DNA of 64,000 bases from Margaritifera margaritifera (GCA_029931535.1 JAQPZY010001659.1:7169001-7233000), one strand, 5' to 3'. Counted from the first letter of the stretch, positions 14,008-23,577 are shown. Made by a program: numbers and translations. The notes: generated by a model not told the origin, from the sequence alone.

Positions 14008-17000
14008 ACCCAGAAATTTTAATGGAGTTATTTTTCGTTCTTTATGCACTTTAACGACAGCGGCTGAGCACGTACTGTTACTCTTATCTGTCAGCCCGTC
14101 CGTTTGTCCTTCACATCTTGTCTAATATTTTTGATTAGCTTAGTTTTCAGGCACTTTGATGGAACATTTGTGTTAAATTGACCTATTTCTAGCTACATGG
14201 GTAACGAATATCCACAAAATAATTGCACCACGAAAATAGTGTATTGATGTATTGGATGTCAAAGTAAACTTTATCTGTAAGAAATCGTTTTTTTTCTCCC
14301 CTAAACGACAACATTGTATTTCTTCGAGTATTTCTGATTTTACAGCAGATAATGTGTGTGGTATTGTATATGCATATGATTTTAATTGACACTTAGTTTG
14401 AAGACAACATATGGTGCACATAGTATTCATTATACTTAGAACTCATAAATTCAGATTTGTTATTGTTCTTGTTGTTGTACACTCTAAAACTATGTTGTAC
14501 TCTTTTTTTCACGTAATTGTTATTTTATCATCATGAAACAACACTAGAGGCCAGCTCCAGGATTCCAGTCATCCTATTGTAGACAGACTTGGAAGGCGAG
14601 TCCAATTAATAACGGGGCTCAGTACTAGACAGTATCCGCATGCCAGTCACGCTGAACATTTTCAGGTAAGACTATGTGGGAATGAGGCAAGCAGGGCAAA
14701 ATTCCTAATAAAGGTCCAGACAACAGTTCCAGCGCGCACACACCCACTTATTATTTTCCACTGTCTGGATTTATTCCACCAGACTGCCGCAAAAAAGACA
14801 GACAGAGATGAGTCAGATAGATCGTCTGTTATCCTATTGATGGGTGACATGGGATTTGAGTAAAGTCAAGAACTGGACTCAGCACCATGGCCGAATGCGC
14901 CTGTTAAATCACTCAGGAAATTTACATATAGAACTTAAGGCAGACGAAGAGACGGACAGACACTTATTTTTGGTTCAGAGACATTGAGTTGATAACATGA
15001 TTCACTCCCATACAGCATCTTCATGTTAGTGACTCGAAGATCTACAGATAAAACTGTATGGGGATGATATAAATAAAGAAACAAACAAACACAGGGGTTG
15101 AAGCCCATACCAAAAGACCGACTGAGCCATTCTTATGTAAAAAAACATCGGGAAGGGAGTCGAGTAAAAATAAGGACTAAACATCAGATACTGTGCATGT
15201 GAGACACTCAGAGGCTTAACAGGTAAGAGTTCATATGAGCGAGACAGACAGACAATTTGGTAGACAATGACCTATCCTCGTATTGTAGGGAGAGATCATG
15301 AAGGCGAGTCGAGCTAAAAAAAATGATTCAGTAGCGAGCAGTATGCGCATGACAGTTACTCAGTAGATAAATTATGTACATGTAGAATGAATATTCAGCA
15401 AGATGAACATTTGAACATCCGGTCGTACAAGGCTTGGTTAGGAACATCCGTTAGAGGTATTATGGAGACATAGAACACACAGAACGAGGTTTTCGATTTT
15501 ATAGCAACTCCTAGAAAGAGACGGAAATTTGAATAATCTCAGAGTTCTACAATAAATAATCAGTTATGTGTAGAACACAAGCACATTTTTATGCCGCTAC
15601 GATATCGTCTATTCAGTGCTTGAAAAATCTCAGCGGAGAAACTTTGGCTCTAAAAATAAACCAAGGAGGGCTCAATAGTGAGAATTATTGTGAAAAAAAA
15701 AGGATCGTACGTGTGAAAGTTTGAATCACAGACATACATTAGATATTCTATTGCACGACAAAGTATAGATAGATTTTCGATGAAAATCTATTATTACAGT
15801 TTGAAATTGTATTTTAAACAACAGTTGTCACCTACCGGAATATATTGAATGTTATTAAGAATGTCAGTAGTTTTTCTTTTATAAGTAAAAACTTTTGTCA
15901 ATGAAGTATACACCTTATTTCTATTCACAGGAAGTATCTAAAAGCAGCGTGTAAGAAATACTAATTTTTTAAGTCATAAAAATTAGCAATACCATTTCAG
16001 CCAATATACATGCCCCCGATGAATAATAGGAGCAAAACATATGACATTGTGACGCTCGAAAAGTAATTTTTCAGTTTGATTTGAGTATGGCTTTAACTCC
16101 CCCATCAGACTTCAAATAATTGTAAATCGATTTTTCCTATTATCAACATTTATTTATAGTACTAACCACCCTAATGCTTAGACTTGCCACAGAGTAATCT
16201 TCAATACTATTGGCTACAAATGGTTTCAGCTTGTATGAAACAAAATGAGAATTCCAACATATTCAAACTCAATTTCAGATACTGAATTATGGAATAGGAG
16301 GAATGTATGAACCGCATCGAGATCCATTAGTAAGTCATATTAATTTTTCCTATTCTACCATGTTTCTTTATCTATGTAACCACTATGTCTTCTGGCCAAA
16401 TGTCAGGAGAATGTTTGTTGTCAACAACTGCATGCCGCCCCTAAAATCCAACGTCGGGAGGCCGTCTTCATTCAGTTATCTTCTGTGTTATGGACTCTTC
16501 AGCACACCTTCTTCCAGATCTCAAGCAACTTTGGATTGAGGCCTCTGTTCACTGATCATCTCAGATACGTTGAAAGTAGATGTCATATGTTAGCAATAGA
16601 CATAATAGTAAAGTATTGATTAGAAGAATCTAATCAACTGCGTGCACTTCAAATAAAGAATCTAATCAGTTACTTGAACTTCAAATAAAGAATCTAATCA
16701 ATTTCTTGCACTTCAAATAAAGAATCGAATCAATTCCTTGCACTTCAGATATAGAATCTAATCAATTGCATGCACTTCAAATAAAGAATATAATCAATTG
16801 CTTACACTTCAAGTCCACCGATCAGTAACATCCTTGTCAAAGTTACCTGTGGCTTTTAATAGGTCAAGGTGTTCAGATTATCCTCGTAAGTCACTTGTGA
16901 CTTCTCGTCTCACATAAATCCATTGTAACGGTAGCAGATTAGTTAAAACCTTAACAGAACTCTGTTTTTTTATAGCTTTGCATTCAAGTTTTTGACACAG

Positions 17001-18203
17001 TCTATTTCTAAATGTTTGTGTCGCACATGCCTCTTTGTTTACCTATTCAAAGTGTACATGAGTTTCTTTGACCTTGGATACGATTCCAACGAGAAAGTAA
17101 AAGTCAATTACTAAAGCTAAAACGTCTACATATATTTGTATGTCCATAAAAAAAACCCGTGTTGTTTTCTCTATGTAATCCTAACCTTCTTCAAGCCAGA
17201 CAATGACAACGAACATAAAGGTTTTCATCATCTATGGTACCTCAGTGTCTAACAAAAAATTCAAAACTGTATCAAACCATTTAAAAAGCCGACGTATTAA
17301 CAATCAAACGGCGTATATGACTTGTTATTGTATTGTACATCAAATCTAATGTTCGTAATAACTATGTTTCCTTGTTGTTACTGTATCTGTTGCTGCATAC
17401 AAGTAATTTATGCAAAGAAAACCTAATTGTAACGGTTGCATTTGCATTAATCACTCTGTGATTGTTTTAAGTATTACATCGTGTGCCTGTAACTATTTTC
17501 CTAATATACCACAGGCTTTTCTGTATCTTGTTTTAAATTAGAAAAGTTATGAGTTTAACCAATATTTAAATTGTAATAACAACAGCATGTTGTTCCATGT
17601 TTAGACCGTTTTTTCCTAGTTTGATATGTAATATCTTTTAACTTTATCCATACTCCAATACCGGAATCGTACGTAGTGTTTGAATACATGTTTTCTTTTT
17701 GTATTTAAAAGGCTCTTTGTGTATGTTCATGATATATTATTTGCTAGTACATACTTAGCAATTTATCACGTAAGAATAACAAACGTGCACGGCTTACTGA
17801 GAGGAAACTTTTGCCGGAACACCTGGAAAAGACTTTAAACACGCGAGTTGAAACTCATCTCTCATCCCCAGGCAATCGTTCACACACAGCAAATTATGTA
17901 TGGTCAATATATGACGTGTTTGTAAGGTAACAAGTTTAATGTATCCTCAACGAAAGAGGGATTAGTCATTAGATATTAAATTTACCATGAATACAATAAA
18001 TTACATTAGTCATGGGATTTTTGATCTTATAAAAATGTCATTGTTCCAACTATACTGCTGCTCCTTACAATAAATACAATTATAACATACAGTGTTTCAG
18101 CATTTAACTGTGCTAACGGAAAGGTAAAAAGGAATTTAAGAACAAAAGAACGGGAAGAAGGAGGCAATCTGGTCCTGGCTAACAAAAGTCTACGGCAGTT
18201 AAA

Positions 18204-18294
<91 letters not shown>

Positions 18295-21200
18295 TGTTTA
18301 TTTTCTACATAGTAATGTGACCAAGTCTTTAGCAAATGAAATGAAGTGCCTTCTTGTTTCCTTGCAGTTATCTTTATAAGCCTTGCAATGTTGTCTCCTT
18401 TAGCCCGATTGCTCCCTGAGGCTATGATGCAACAAATGGTGAATGTGTTATATAATGACTTTCGGCAGTTTCGTCAATTGTCCACTTATTTGTTAGTCTG
18501 TTTCACGTAAATTTTCCCATTCACTGACACCCATGGGCGAAATGTGTACTTTCAACCTTGTCTGTAGTTAATCACTTCTGATTTCATTTAATAAAGTACC
18601 CATGTTTAGTAGGGTTTTATTTTTTGAGACGCACAACATTTTTAGTGTTTTTAAAAAAAAAAAGGTTTATGAACGTGTATTTCAGGCATTGTGCGTGGAA
18701 AGCTATGCATTCCATTTGCAATTCAGGGCCCAGATTGTGCAACAACTAAGTTTGTTTTCCCATTGGACGTATGTGTCCTACGATGGGCCTGCTTCTTCCC
18801 TACCTTCCGGTACCTAGGCATAATAAAACTGTTTCCAAAAATGGAAGAGCACTTGTCTGCAAAATGGCTTATCGAATTACATTTTAATGACAGCAATACC
18901 ACAATTATGGTAGCCAGAATCTACGAGGAGCACGTCAAATACATCTGACTACTATGCATAGTAAATTTGGCAACACTTGAGTGAGTAAGTGTGAGATAGA
19001 TAAAAACAACTCAATCCCTCTTCTTTTAATACGTTATGTAGAAGAAAATTTAAAGTTTGATCTTTTAAAAAGCCTACTGTGTATTTTTTAGTTTGTATTT
19101 ACATACAAAACGTTGAATTTTTAACCCATGCGCTTTGCCATAATATATTTAGGGAGTCTTCCTGGACAGTGGAGAACGTATGGGTATCAGTCCACCACAT
19201 GTACAAGGTTCTGGAGATAGATTGGCTACATGGCTGTTTTACGTGAGTAACTTCGTTTTCATGCAACAGAGATGTCTTTGTATTCGTGTTTGTTAGTGCC
19301 AGTGTACTATCATGCAGGAAGTATATGTCGATACTATGGAAGTTGATTATTTTTCTATAGCAAATTAAAATTTCAGTTTGTAATCTCGAAGAATATATAG
19401 ACTGATACAAATTAAAACAAAAGCGACTACATGGCCAATGACCGTGAACTACTTCGTTCAATAGATAATCCGACCATTGTCAATGGAATTTAGTACTAAT
19501 AGACACTCCATTCTATTTCAGCAGATAATACCACAAAATGCTATAGGTCATTCTAAGGGATGGAGTTAAAAATAAGCTTTTTTTTTCTACCAGACCACTA
19601 CTTGCTCTTAGAATAGGATACTAGTATACATTTGGGAAGGTTTGATACTTTTTCATTCAATTCCTGCTCGAACAATTGGATAGACTGTTATAGTAGAATT
19701 TTTCTATTTTTAATTTTGGTGAATTTGTCTTTCGTGTTACTATTAGATTATCATTTTCTTTTCAGCTCTGACCAAGTATCCTTTGACACCCCGATGAGAG
19801 ATTGTCATTAAATAAGATTTCATCACTGCTTCATTGTAGGGATTCAATTAAATGATGCAAATTAACTGATGTGATTGCTTAAAACTCTGGTGCCGGGTCT
19901 GAACAAGAATTATATGCAATAGTGCTCAAAACAGTTCACCTAATGTTACAATTTTTGTCTATAGAAATAAATAAGCGTTCTGAGAACTATTTTATTTTCC
20001 ACCGTTTTTTAACGATTTGATTATTTTGAAAGCAAAACACACCATGAAGTCTGTAGATATACCTAATTTGAATAATTCTTGTTAACATTTCAGTTAGGAG
20101 ATGTTACAGCAGGGGGAGCAACAGTTTTTGTTGATATTAATGTCACAATTCCTGTAATAAAGGTACGTGTATGCAGGTTCTTTTTGAAAATTGTTCAGAC
20201 AACTCTCTCTCTCTCTCTCTCATTATTTCATCCGTATAAACTTGCATTTTTTCCTGCGTGCAAATAGAAAAAGATAACCTAAGAACTAAATCAAAGCTGA
20301 ATAAATAAACTAAGTAGATAAAGGAAGAACTTTTTGAAAAAATATGACTTTGTTTTTCTATTACCATTTATATGAATATAAGTTATTTTTTATTTAGGAT
20401 TTGGCATCGCCTTATTTTTTAATATGAAAATTGGTGACGAATGCAAAAAGTCTGAAATTTGCTCATAGTGAGTCATTTTGTATCTTGTACATAATACAAC
20501 TTCCTCACGAGATAAATGTCAAATATGCTTATTACTTATATGTAACTAAAACTTTCACTGTCATCATTCCTCTAAAGGATATATGCTAATGAAAGTCATT
20601 GTATACAAATGCAGTCGTGAAAGATAACAAAATCTGGATTTATAATCTAAAGAAGCAGCATGGCCTAGTGATTTATTACGGTGGAGTCAGGATAGAAATA
20701 TAATGAGTTTGAGACCCCACATGGTCACTGCTATATTCCCTCAAACATGATATTTAACCTTAACTGCTCTACTTAACTTAACAGTAAATTCTACCAACTT
20801 TTGCTTGGGGATTACCTGTAATGGATGGACTTCCCATTATGGCGGAGTCACATCTAGGAAAGCGGGTTAGGTTCCACAATTATCAACCAGTGGTAGACTA
20901 AGGAATGCTACAATCTTTAATGGATCTAAAACGTTGTACTCCATTTTCAGGGAGCTGCGGCTTTTTGGTACAACATAAAAAGGAACGGGGAAGTGGATGA
21001 TAACACACTGCATGCTGGATGTCCGGTGCTTCTGGGATCAAAATGGAGTAGGTTATGCTCTAAGTACATTATTTTATTGAGTCTTTAAAAATTGGTCATT
21101 TCTTTTCATTGTATTAAATTTTAATTTTTCTTTAATTTTCCTTCTAATTTAATCTATGTATTTGAACACTTCTTCACATTTTACAAATATTATTCATTTA

Positions 21201-22325
21201 TAGCATATATGGAACTAAGAAATAAATGTGCTTACTGAGTTAAAAAAAGTTGATAATCTAAGCTAGGTGTGTATTTACGTCTTGTATTTTTTAAAATTAA
21301 TTAATCCATTCGGGTTGAGCGTATTATTTGCTTATCAAGGGTGAAATTCAAAACTCCTAACAACGGTCTCTGTTGGCATGATGACTATTGTGCGTTTCGA
21401 AGAGAGCACAGCTCTCAAAGCCAGCAACTGATCCCAATGCTGAAAAGTCACACACGCTGAAATAAAATACAAATGAAGGGTCTGTATATGTTGGATGTTA
21501 CTGCTGAATTACATTTAGACACCTCAATGAAACGTATTTTTATTTGAAAAAAAATATTTCAATTCATTTTGTTCTTGTTTCCTTTACATTAGTCAATATT
21601 ATATAGCTATAATATTGCGCTCAATGAGTGGAGCTCCGGGTTGTCCTGGCATACTGACCACTCAGAATCTTTCATACTATAATTTTTGTTCTTCCTTTTC
21701 ATGGGTATCAATTTGCGTGGTTTAGGAAAATATTATATTAATCGCCGTGCGTAAATTCGTGGATTGGGGAAGGGGCTCTTATAATTTTTACAGAAGTTTC
21801 ATTGCTCGTTGGGTCTTGAAATTCGTAGTTTGTAGCAACTACAAAATCGATGAAAACTGATACTTATTCTCCACGCAAAATGACGATTGCGAGGTATTTA
21901 CTGTGAGCCGATGTTTATAGTCTGATGGCTTTCATCGCATAGTAACAGTTTTGCAGAATATCTTAGAAAACTTTCTGCAACACAATGGAAACCGTTTAAA
22001 ACGAAACATGATTTGGGGCATTTTCGAATATTATGAGGTACTGATATGTTTTACAATAATTTTAATCTATAAACAATTCCTATTTTCAAGGCAGTTTTGT
22101 GAATAAATAATTTACTGATCCCTCGATTGTATTTAAAAGGATTTCCACTTTATTTAACTTTCTCTAAAATTTATTCCAAACAAGACATTATTTTTCATAT
22201 TTCCAACATATACGAATTTGTTTATCTCTCTTCTTCCAGTTGCCAACAAATGGATTAGAGAAACTGGCCAAGTCTTTCTTCGACCTTGTGGCAAAAATCC
22301 GAATGCTCTGGACGGACCCTTGTAA
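1..22325 (+). CDS. P4HA: Prolyl 4-hydroxylase subunit alpha (3' eleven exons; 5' end outside window)
   Basis: Joined exons: 1-330, 814-865, 4420-4577, 5779-5943, 7207-7274, 14548-14665, 16279-16329, 19153-19242, 20094-20162, 20951-21047, 22240-22325. They give 427 residues and a TAA stop with consistent phase at all ten junctions. Known role of the family: the enzyme hydroxylates proline in collagen-like X-Pro-Gly repeats in the ER lumen, using Fe(II), 2-oxoglutarate, O2 and ascorbate, usually as a tetramer with protein disulfide isomerase. Visible residues, numbered in this fragment: iron ligands His310 and Asp312 (EPHRD) and His388 (LHAGCP), 2-oxoglutarate Lys398 (GSKW), and cysteines matching the family's disulfides (ALCRGEG / LKCF; AGCPV / RPC). 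About 100 residues, including the signal peptide, are missing relative to vertebrate P4HA (~534 aa) and should lie upstream. It is a diverged family member; the vertebrate paralogue (1, 2 or 3) cannot be assigned. Confidence 0.93.
331..813 (+). other. P4HA intron 1
   Basis: Donor GTGAGT, acceptor TTTTAG. No gene, repeat array or mobile element was recognised in it. Confidence 0.8.
814..865 (+). CDS. P4HA: P4HA exon B: peptide-binding repeat helix
   Basis: A 52-nt exon between TTTTAG and GTAGGT. It encodes YGMLWESIKLLEEYQRK plus the first base of the next codon. This corresponds to the TPR-like peptide-substrate-binding domain (vertebrate GDLDKALLLTKKLLELDP). Phase 1 at its 3' end fits the next exon exactly, giving the conserved Asp-Pro. 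Confidence 0.88.
866..4419 (+). other. P4HA intron 2
   Basis: A 3.55-kb intron, GTAGGT..TTGCAG. Its only recognised content is the 61-bp array at 2141-2384. No coding segment was recognised elsewhere. Confidence 0.75.
2141..2384 (+). repeat. 61-bp tandem repeat, four copies
   Basis: Units start CTATAAAGCATGGACAG at 2141, 2202, 2263 and 2324, exactly 61 bp apart. They differ at only a few positions, so the array is young. A truncated fifth start (CTATAG) follows. Confidence 0.95.
4420..4577 (+). CDS. P4HA: P4HA exon C: end of peptide-binding domain to CRGEG motif
   Basis: A 158-nt exon after TATTGCAG. It begins DPGDKGIARNITYYKSKL (a potential N-glycosylation site, NIT) and ends SRYEALCRGEGKR, the conserved P4HA sequence before the catalytic region. 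The donor chosen is GTACAG at 4578, which gives phase 0 into the next exon. The last 27 bases of the exon and its donor are tandemly duplicated 58 bp downstream. Using the second donor at 4636 would bring an in-frame stop into the message. Confidence 0.88.
4551..4746 (+). repeat. 58-bp tandem duplication including the exon C splice donor
   Basis: The block starting GCTCTCTGTAGAGGAG at 4551 recurs at 4609. It covers the last 27 coding bases, the donor, and 31 bases of intron. Two shorter copies of the intron part (GGGTACAGTACTATTATCA) follow, so the donor-like GGGTACAG appears four times by 4746. The copies are nearly identical, so the expansion looks recent. Confidence 0.9.
4578..5778 (+). 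other. P4HA intron 3
   Basis: GTACAG..TCTACAG, 1.2 kb. Its first ~170 bp are the exon-edge repeat described separately. The rest shows no recognised feature. Confidence 0.75.
5779..5943 (+). CDS. P4HA: P4HA exon D: linker into catalytic domain
   Basis: A 165-nt, phase 0/0 exon between TTCTACAG and GTAAGA. It encodes 55 residues starting PQRVLSTLKCF. The Cys aligns with the family's LFCRY cysteine, 16 residues after the CRGEG cysteine. The RLSLFHEVIFDSEAKYLKE stretch matches the P4HA segment RIIRFHDIISDAEIE. Identity to vertebrate enzymes is low here, but phase and cysteine spacing support it. Confidence 0.87.
5944..7206 (+). other. P4HA intron 4
   Basis: GTAAGA..TTTCAG, 1.26 kb. It holds a direct duplication of a short phrase (ATGATTACGGACACCTTTT, about 6490-6528) and nothing else recognisable. 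Confidence 0.75.
7207..7274 (+). CDS. P4HA: P4HA exon E: start of dioxygenase fold
   Basis: A 68-nt exon after TTTCAG, ending before GTAAGC in phase 2. It encodes LSRSQVVEGENARAWSDF then RISE, aligning with LSRATV...YRVSKS of vertebrate P4HA. It is too short to stand out by length. The LSR start, the RIS motif and the phase agreement on both sides identify it. Confidence 0.83.
7734..7786 (+). repeat. (AAAT)n microsatellite
   Basis: About 13 uninterrupted AAAT units. Confidence 0.97.
8931..8968 (+). repeat. (GT)n followed by GCGCGC
   Basis: An alternating purine-pyrimidine tract, GT repeats ending in GCGCGCG. Confidence 0.95.
9530..10440 (-). mobile_element. Decayed LINE, 3' part of reverse transcriptase ORF (antisense in intron 5)
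   Basis: Read on the minus strand, broken frames give pieces typical of the end of a non-LTR reverse transcriptase ORF: KKLVPPLVEWTHNTIYNLRN, RNNSQQTHARLEMFRNS, then a segment like KVWNILQDPLTHETDYLT. These are followed by RIRNNYSDLNSALFLKDF and IPLCTCSEDDAYPIF, the usual C-terminal Cys motif region. Many stops and frameshifts show it is dead. The clade was not determined. Confidence 0.75.
11706..11860 (+). repeat. 56-bp tandem repeat, ~2.7 copies
   Basis: CTGTAATGTT starts recur at 11706, 11762 and 11818. Each is followed by a GGGCTACAAC-like phrase and CACCAGGATGT. Confidence 0.9.
13914..14003 (+). repeat. (TA)n(TG)n compound microsatellite
   Basis: About 50 bp of TA followed by about 38 bp of TG. 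Confidence 0.97.
14548..14665 (+). CDS. P4HA: P4HA exon F: HPIVDRLGRRVQ helix segment
   Basis: A 118-nt exon after ACACTAG, ending in phase 0 before GTAAGA. It encodes GQLQDSSHPIVDRLGRRVQ, then LITGL and a tail to HFQ, equivalent to NPVVSRINMRIQDLTGL...EELQ in vertebrates. The acceptor was chosen because it alone gives the single base needed to complete the split Thr codon. Three decayed copies of this exon lie in the next intron. Confidence 0.87.
14831..14925 (+). pseudogene. Decayed copy 1 of P4HA exon F
   Basis: The segment beginning ATCCTATTGATGG and running through AACTGGACTCAGCAC..GAATGCGCC aligns with exon F's ATCCTATTGTAGAC and AACGGGGCTCAGTAC..TATCCGCATGCC. The reading frame is destroyed. 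Confidence 0.6.
15146..15230 (+). pseudogene. Decayed copy 2 of P4HA exon F, with retained splice donor
   Basis: GGGAAGGGAGTCGAGTAA aligns with exon F's GGAAGGCGAGTCCAATTAA, and the copy ends ACAG|GTAAGA where exon F ends TCAG|GTAAGA. In the exon F frame it contains stops and shifts, so it cannot replace the exon. Confidence 0.65.
15271..15372 (+). pseudogene. Decayed copy 3 of P4HA exon F
   Basis: ATCCTCGTATTGTAGGGAG, GAAGGCGAGTCGAG and GAGCAGTATGCGCATGACAG match exon F's ATCCTATTGTAGACAG, GAAGGCGAGTCCA and GACAGTATCCGCATGCCAG in the same order and spacing. No usable donor or open frame remains. Confidence 0.7.
16279..16329 (+). CDS. P4HA: P4HA exon G: HxD iron-binding motif
   Basis: A 51-nt, phase 0/0 exon between ATTTCAG and GTAAGT. 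It encodes ILNYGIGGMYEPHRDPL, matching the family's VANYGVGGQYEPHFDF. It contains two of the three iron ligands (His and Asp of HRD). The middle residue is Arg rather than the vertebrate Phe. Confidence 0.92.
16625..16816 (+). repeat. 32-bp tandem repeat, six copies
   Basis: The unit is AGAATCTAATCAATTGCTTG plus CACTTCAAATAA, repeated every 32 bp with 1-4 differences per copy. Confidence 0.93.
18205..18292 (+). repeat. (AC)n(TA)n compound microsatellite
   Basis: About 32 bp of AC followed by about 55 bp of TA. Confidence 0.97.
18866..19108 (+). repeat. Dispersed duplication, copy 1 (see 24464-24710)
   Basis: About 240 bp, roughly 90% identical in the same orientation to a segment 5.6 kb downstream. 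It includes a short frame, IELHFND.NTTIMVARI.EE and a TGA, shared by both copies. The copy stops 45 bp before P4HA exon H. Confidence 0.88.
19153..19242 (+). CDS. P4HA: P4HA exon H: RLATWLFY strand
   Basis: A 90-nt, phase 0/0 exon between ATATTTAG and GTGAGT. It encodes GVFLDSGERMGISPPHVQGS then GDRLATWLFY, where vertebrates have GNRIATWLFYM. The loop before GDR is several residues longer than in vertebrate enzymes. This contributes to the wider spacing between the first and last iron ligands. Confidence 0.9.
19243..20093 (+). other. P4HA intron 8
   Basis: GTGAGT..ATTTCAG, 0.85 kb. No recognised feature. Confidence 0.75.
20094..20162 (+). CDS. P4HA: P4HA exon I: AGGATVF strand
   Basis: A 69-nt, phase 0/0 exon between ATTTCAG and GTACGT. 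It encodes LGDVTAGGATVFVDINVTIP then VIK. The DV.AGGATVF core is a signature of P4HA dioxygenase domains (vertebrate SDVSAGGATVFPEVGASVWP). Confidence 0.92.
20163..20950 (+). other. P4HA intron 9
   Basis: GTACGT..TTTTCAG, 0.79 kb. It has a short (CT)n at 20202-20221 and a SINE ending shortly before exon J. Confidence 0.75.
20654..20915 (+). mobile_element. tRNA-derived SINE in P4HA intron 9
   Basis: The head has pol III promoter-like boxes: A box TGGCCTAGTGA near 20661 and B box AGTTTGAGACC near 20705. The body shows phrases common in animal tRNA-SINEs, such as TACCTGTAATGGATGGAC with CTTCCCAT, GGAGTCAC and a TAGGAAAGCGGGTTAGG..CC stretch. The exact ends and target duplication were not resolved. 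Confidence 0.65.
20951..21047 (+). CDS. P4HA: P4HA exon J: distal iron His and 2-oxoglutarate Lys
   Basis: A 97-nt exon between TTTTCAG and GTAGGT, ending in phase 1. It encodes GAAAFWYNIKRNGEVDDNTL then HAGCPVLLGSKW. The His is the third iron ligand, and the Lys ten residues later is the 2-oxoglutarate-binding lysine, the same spacing as in vertebrate P4HA. Confidence 0.92.
21048..22239 (+). other. P4HA intron 10
   Basis: GTAGGT..TTCCAG, 1.2 kb. No recognised feature. Confidence 0.75.
22240..22325 (+). CDS. P4HA: P4HA terminal coding exon
   Basis: An 86-nt exon after TCTTCCAG. It completes an Ile codon, encodes ANKWIRETGQVFLRPCGKNP then NALDGPL, and ends at TAA (22323-22325). It matches VSNKWLHERGQEFRRPC, including the last conserved Cys. 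The tail after Cys is 11 residues, the usual length. There is no ER-retention signal, as expected, because the PDI partner supplies it. Confidence 0.92.
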
Positions 22326-22860
22326 CGACACATTTTGTAACTATCATTGAAAGAAGAGCTTGAAGTGGATGTACCTGCAAGTTGTCAATCATATAGTCAT
22401 AATTATTTGATTGAATAGTAGATCTGCGCATTTTTCAATTGGTAACAGGAGTATGTCTTCTCTAAATATGGATACGATTAGGGTTACAGTATTAATACAT
22501 AAACTATAGTGATCAAAAGTAATCCTTTTTTAAAAAGAAAATATTCGAAAGCTACTGACCTCGTGGCTGACACTAACTTTTACTTTTAAAGTGTTACATG
22601 TGGACTGTTAAGTTCTCAAAGCATCGAATCTTTAAAGAGAAAGGATGTAATTTGCATATATTATATGGAGAGCAACAGTTTAATACACTTTACCTGTAGG
22701 CTCTTTTATGCTGGAGTTTTGCAACAACATCCTCGTTATGCATATCATATAGACTTGAAAAACTAGATACAAATATTCAATTGGGAGTTGTAACGTACTC
22801 GTATTTTAATGAACCATATTTAAAATTCATCGTCCAATGCCGTGCAGAAAATGTAATAAA
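22326..22860 (+). promoter_or_regulatory. P4HA: P4HA 3' UTR and likely polyadenylation signal
   Basis: Non-coding sequence follows the stop. The first AATAAA in sense is at 22855-22860, about 530 bp downstream. A second (CAATAAATG) is near 23110. The assignment rests only on the hexamer and position. Confidence 0.45.
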
Positions 22861-23503
22861 TACTTTTCTAAATCAATTATATCGTGTCTTTTCTATTCGT
22901 GCATTCGGTCCCATTATGCAATACTACTTGTAATGGAATCATAACATTTGGTACAATCTCTAGAATTGTGTCAAAAATCTATCATCATCAGACATCAACA
23001 AATGATCATACCATCATGGAAGGAAGAAAATTTGATTAATTTTTATGATCAGGCTAATCTGTGTGCACAAACTATTAATCAGTTGTGTTCAATTTCACAC
23101 ATTTTCCAATAAATGACAAAAACGAGTAAGACCAAGAGAAAGGGCAACAGAAATTGGCAACAGGCAGACACGCAAATATTTCTCATGCGATTCGCACAAT
23201 GCATGCCCATGCTATATGCAGGCTCTTTGTTCTCCAAACCTTTGTTTTGTGCAAGAAACTCAAACTCAAGCTCAAAACCTCAAAATCAGATACTATACTT
23301 TGAGTATACCTACGTATGTTAAATTCAGCATCTTTGTAGAGGAGCCTAAGTTAGCTAAATTCTGAAAATTTTTCTACAAGTCTGACATTGTGCTCATTTA
23401 AGTTAAATATCCATTTTTTTCTTTCCAAATAGCTTTGAAAATACAAGGCCTAGACACATTAAGAAGGACAAATGCAAAAGATATAGATTTCGAGATGAGG
23501 AAG

Positions 23504-23513
23504 TCTCTCTCTC

Positions 23514-23574
<61 letters not shown>
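23504..23574 (+). repeat. (CT)n(TA)n microsatellite
   Basis: A short CT run followed by about 54 bp of TA. Confidence 0.97.

Positions 23575-23577
<3 letters not shown>

Larger units (their letters stand above)
7275..14547 (+). other. P4HA intron 5
   Basis: A 7.3-kb intron, GTAAGC..CACTAG. It contains an (AAAT)n run, (GT)n tracts, an antisense LINE relic near 9.5-10.4 kb, a 56-bp repeat at 11.7 kb and a (TA)n(TG)n tract at 13.9 kb. At 7310-7620 is AT-rich sequence with loosely repeated TTTTAGATTTTT / CTCAAAA phrases. Confidence 0.75.
14666..16278 (+). other. P4HA intron 6, with decayed copies of exon F
   Basis: GTAAGA..ATTTCAG, 1.6 kb. The first half contains three degenerate copies of the preceding exon and its flanks. 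The second half has no recognised feature. Confidence 0.75.
16330..19152 (+). other. P4HA intron 7
   Basis: GTAAGT..ATTTAG, 2.8 kb. It holds a 32-bp array near the start, a (CA)n(TA)n tract at 18.2 kb, and a duplicated 240-bp segment just before exon H. Confidence 0.75.

Noticed and set aside
16303..16539. 78-codon frame that begins within exon G and runs into intron 7
   Set aside because: It is read-through of the GTAAGT donor. The following exon H continues the P4HA match in phase, so the intronic part is not coding on present evidence.
18027..18335. 102-codon minus-strand frame with YIYIYI and VCVCVC runs
   Set aside because: It is produced by the (CA)n(TA)n microsatellite. Similar frames at 23398, 27619, 36516, 46999 and 57073 (N-terminal part) have the same cause.
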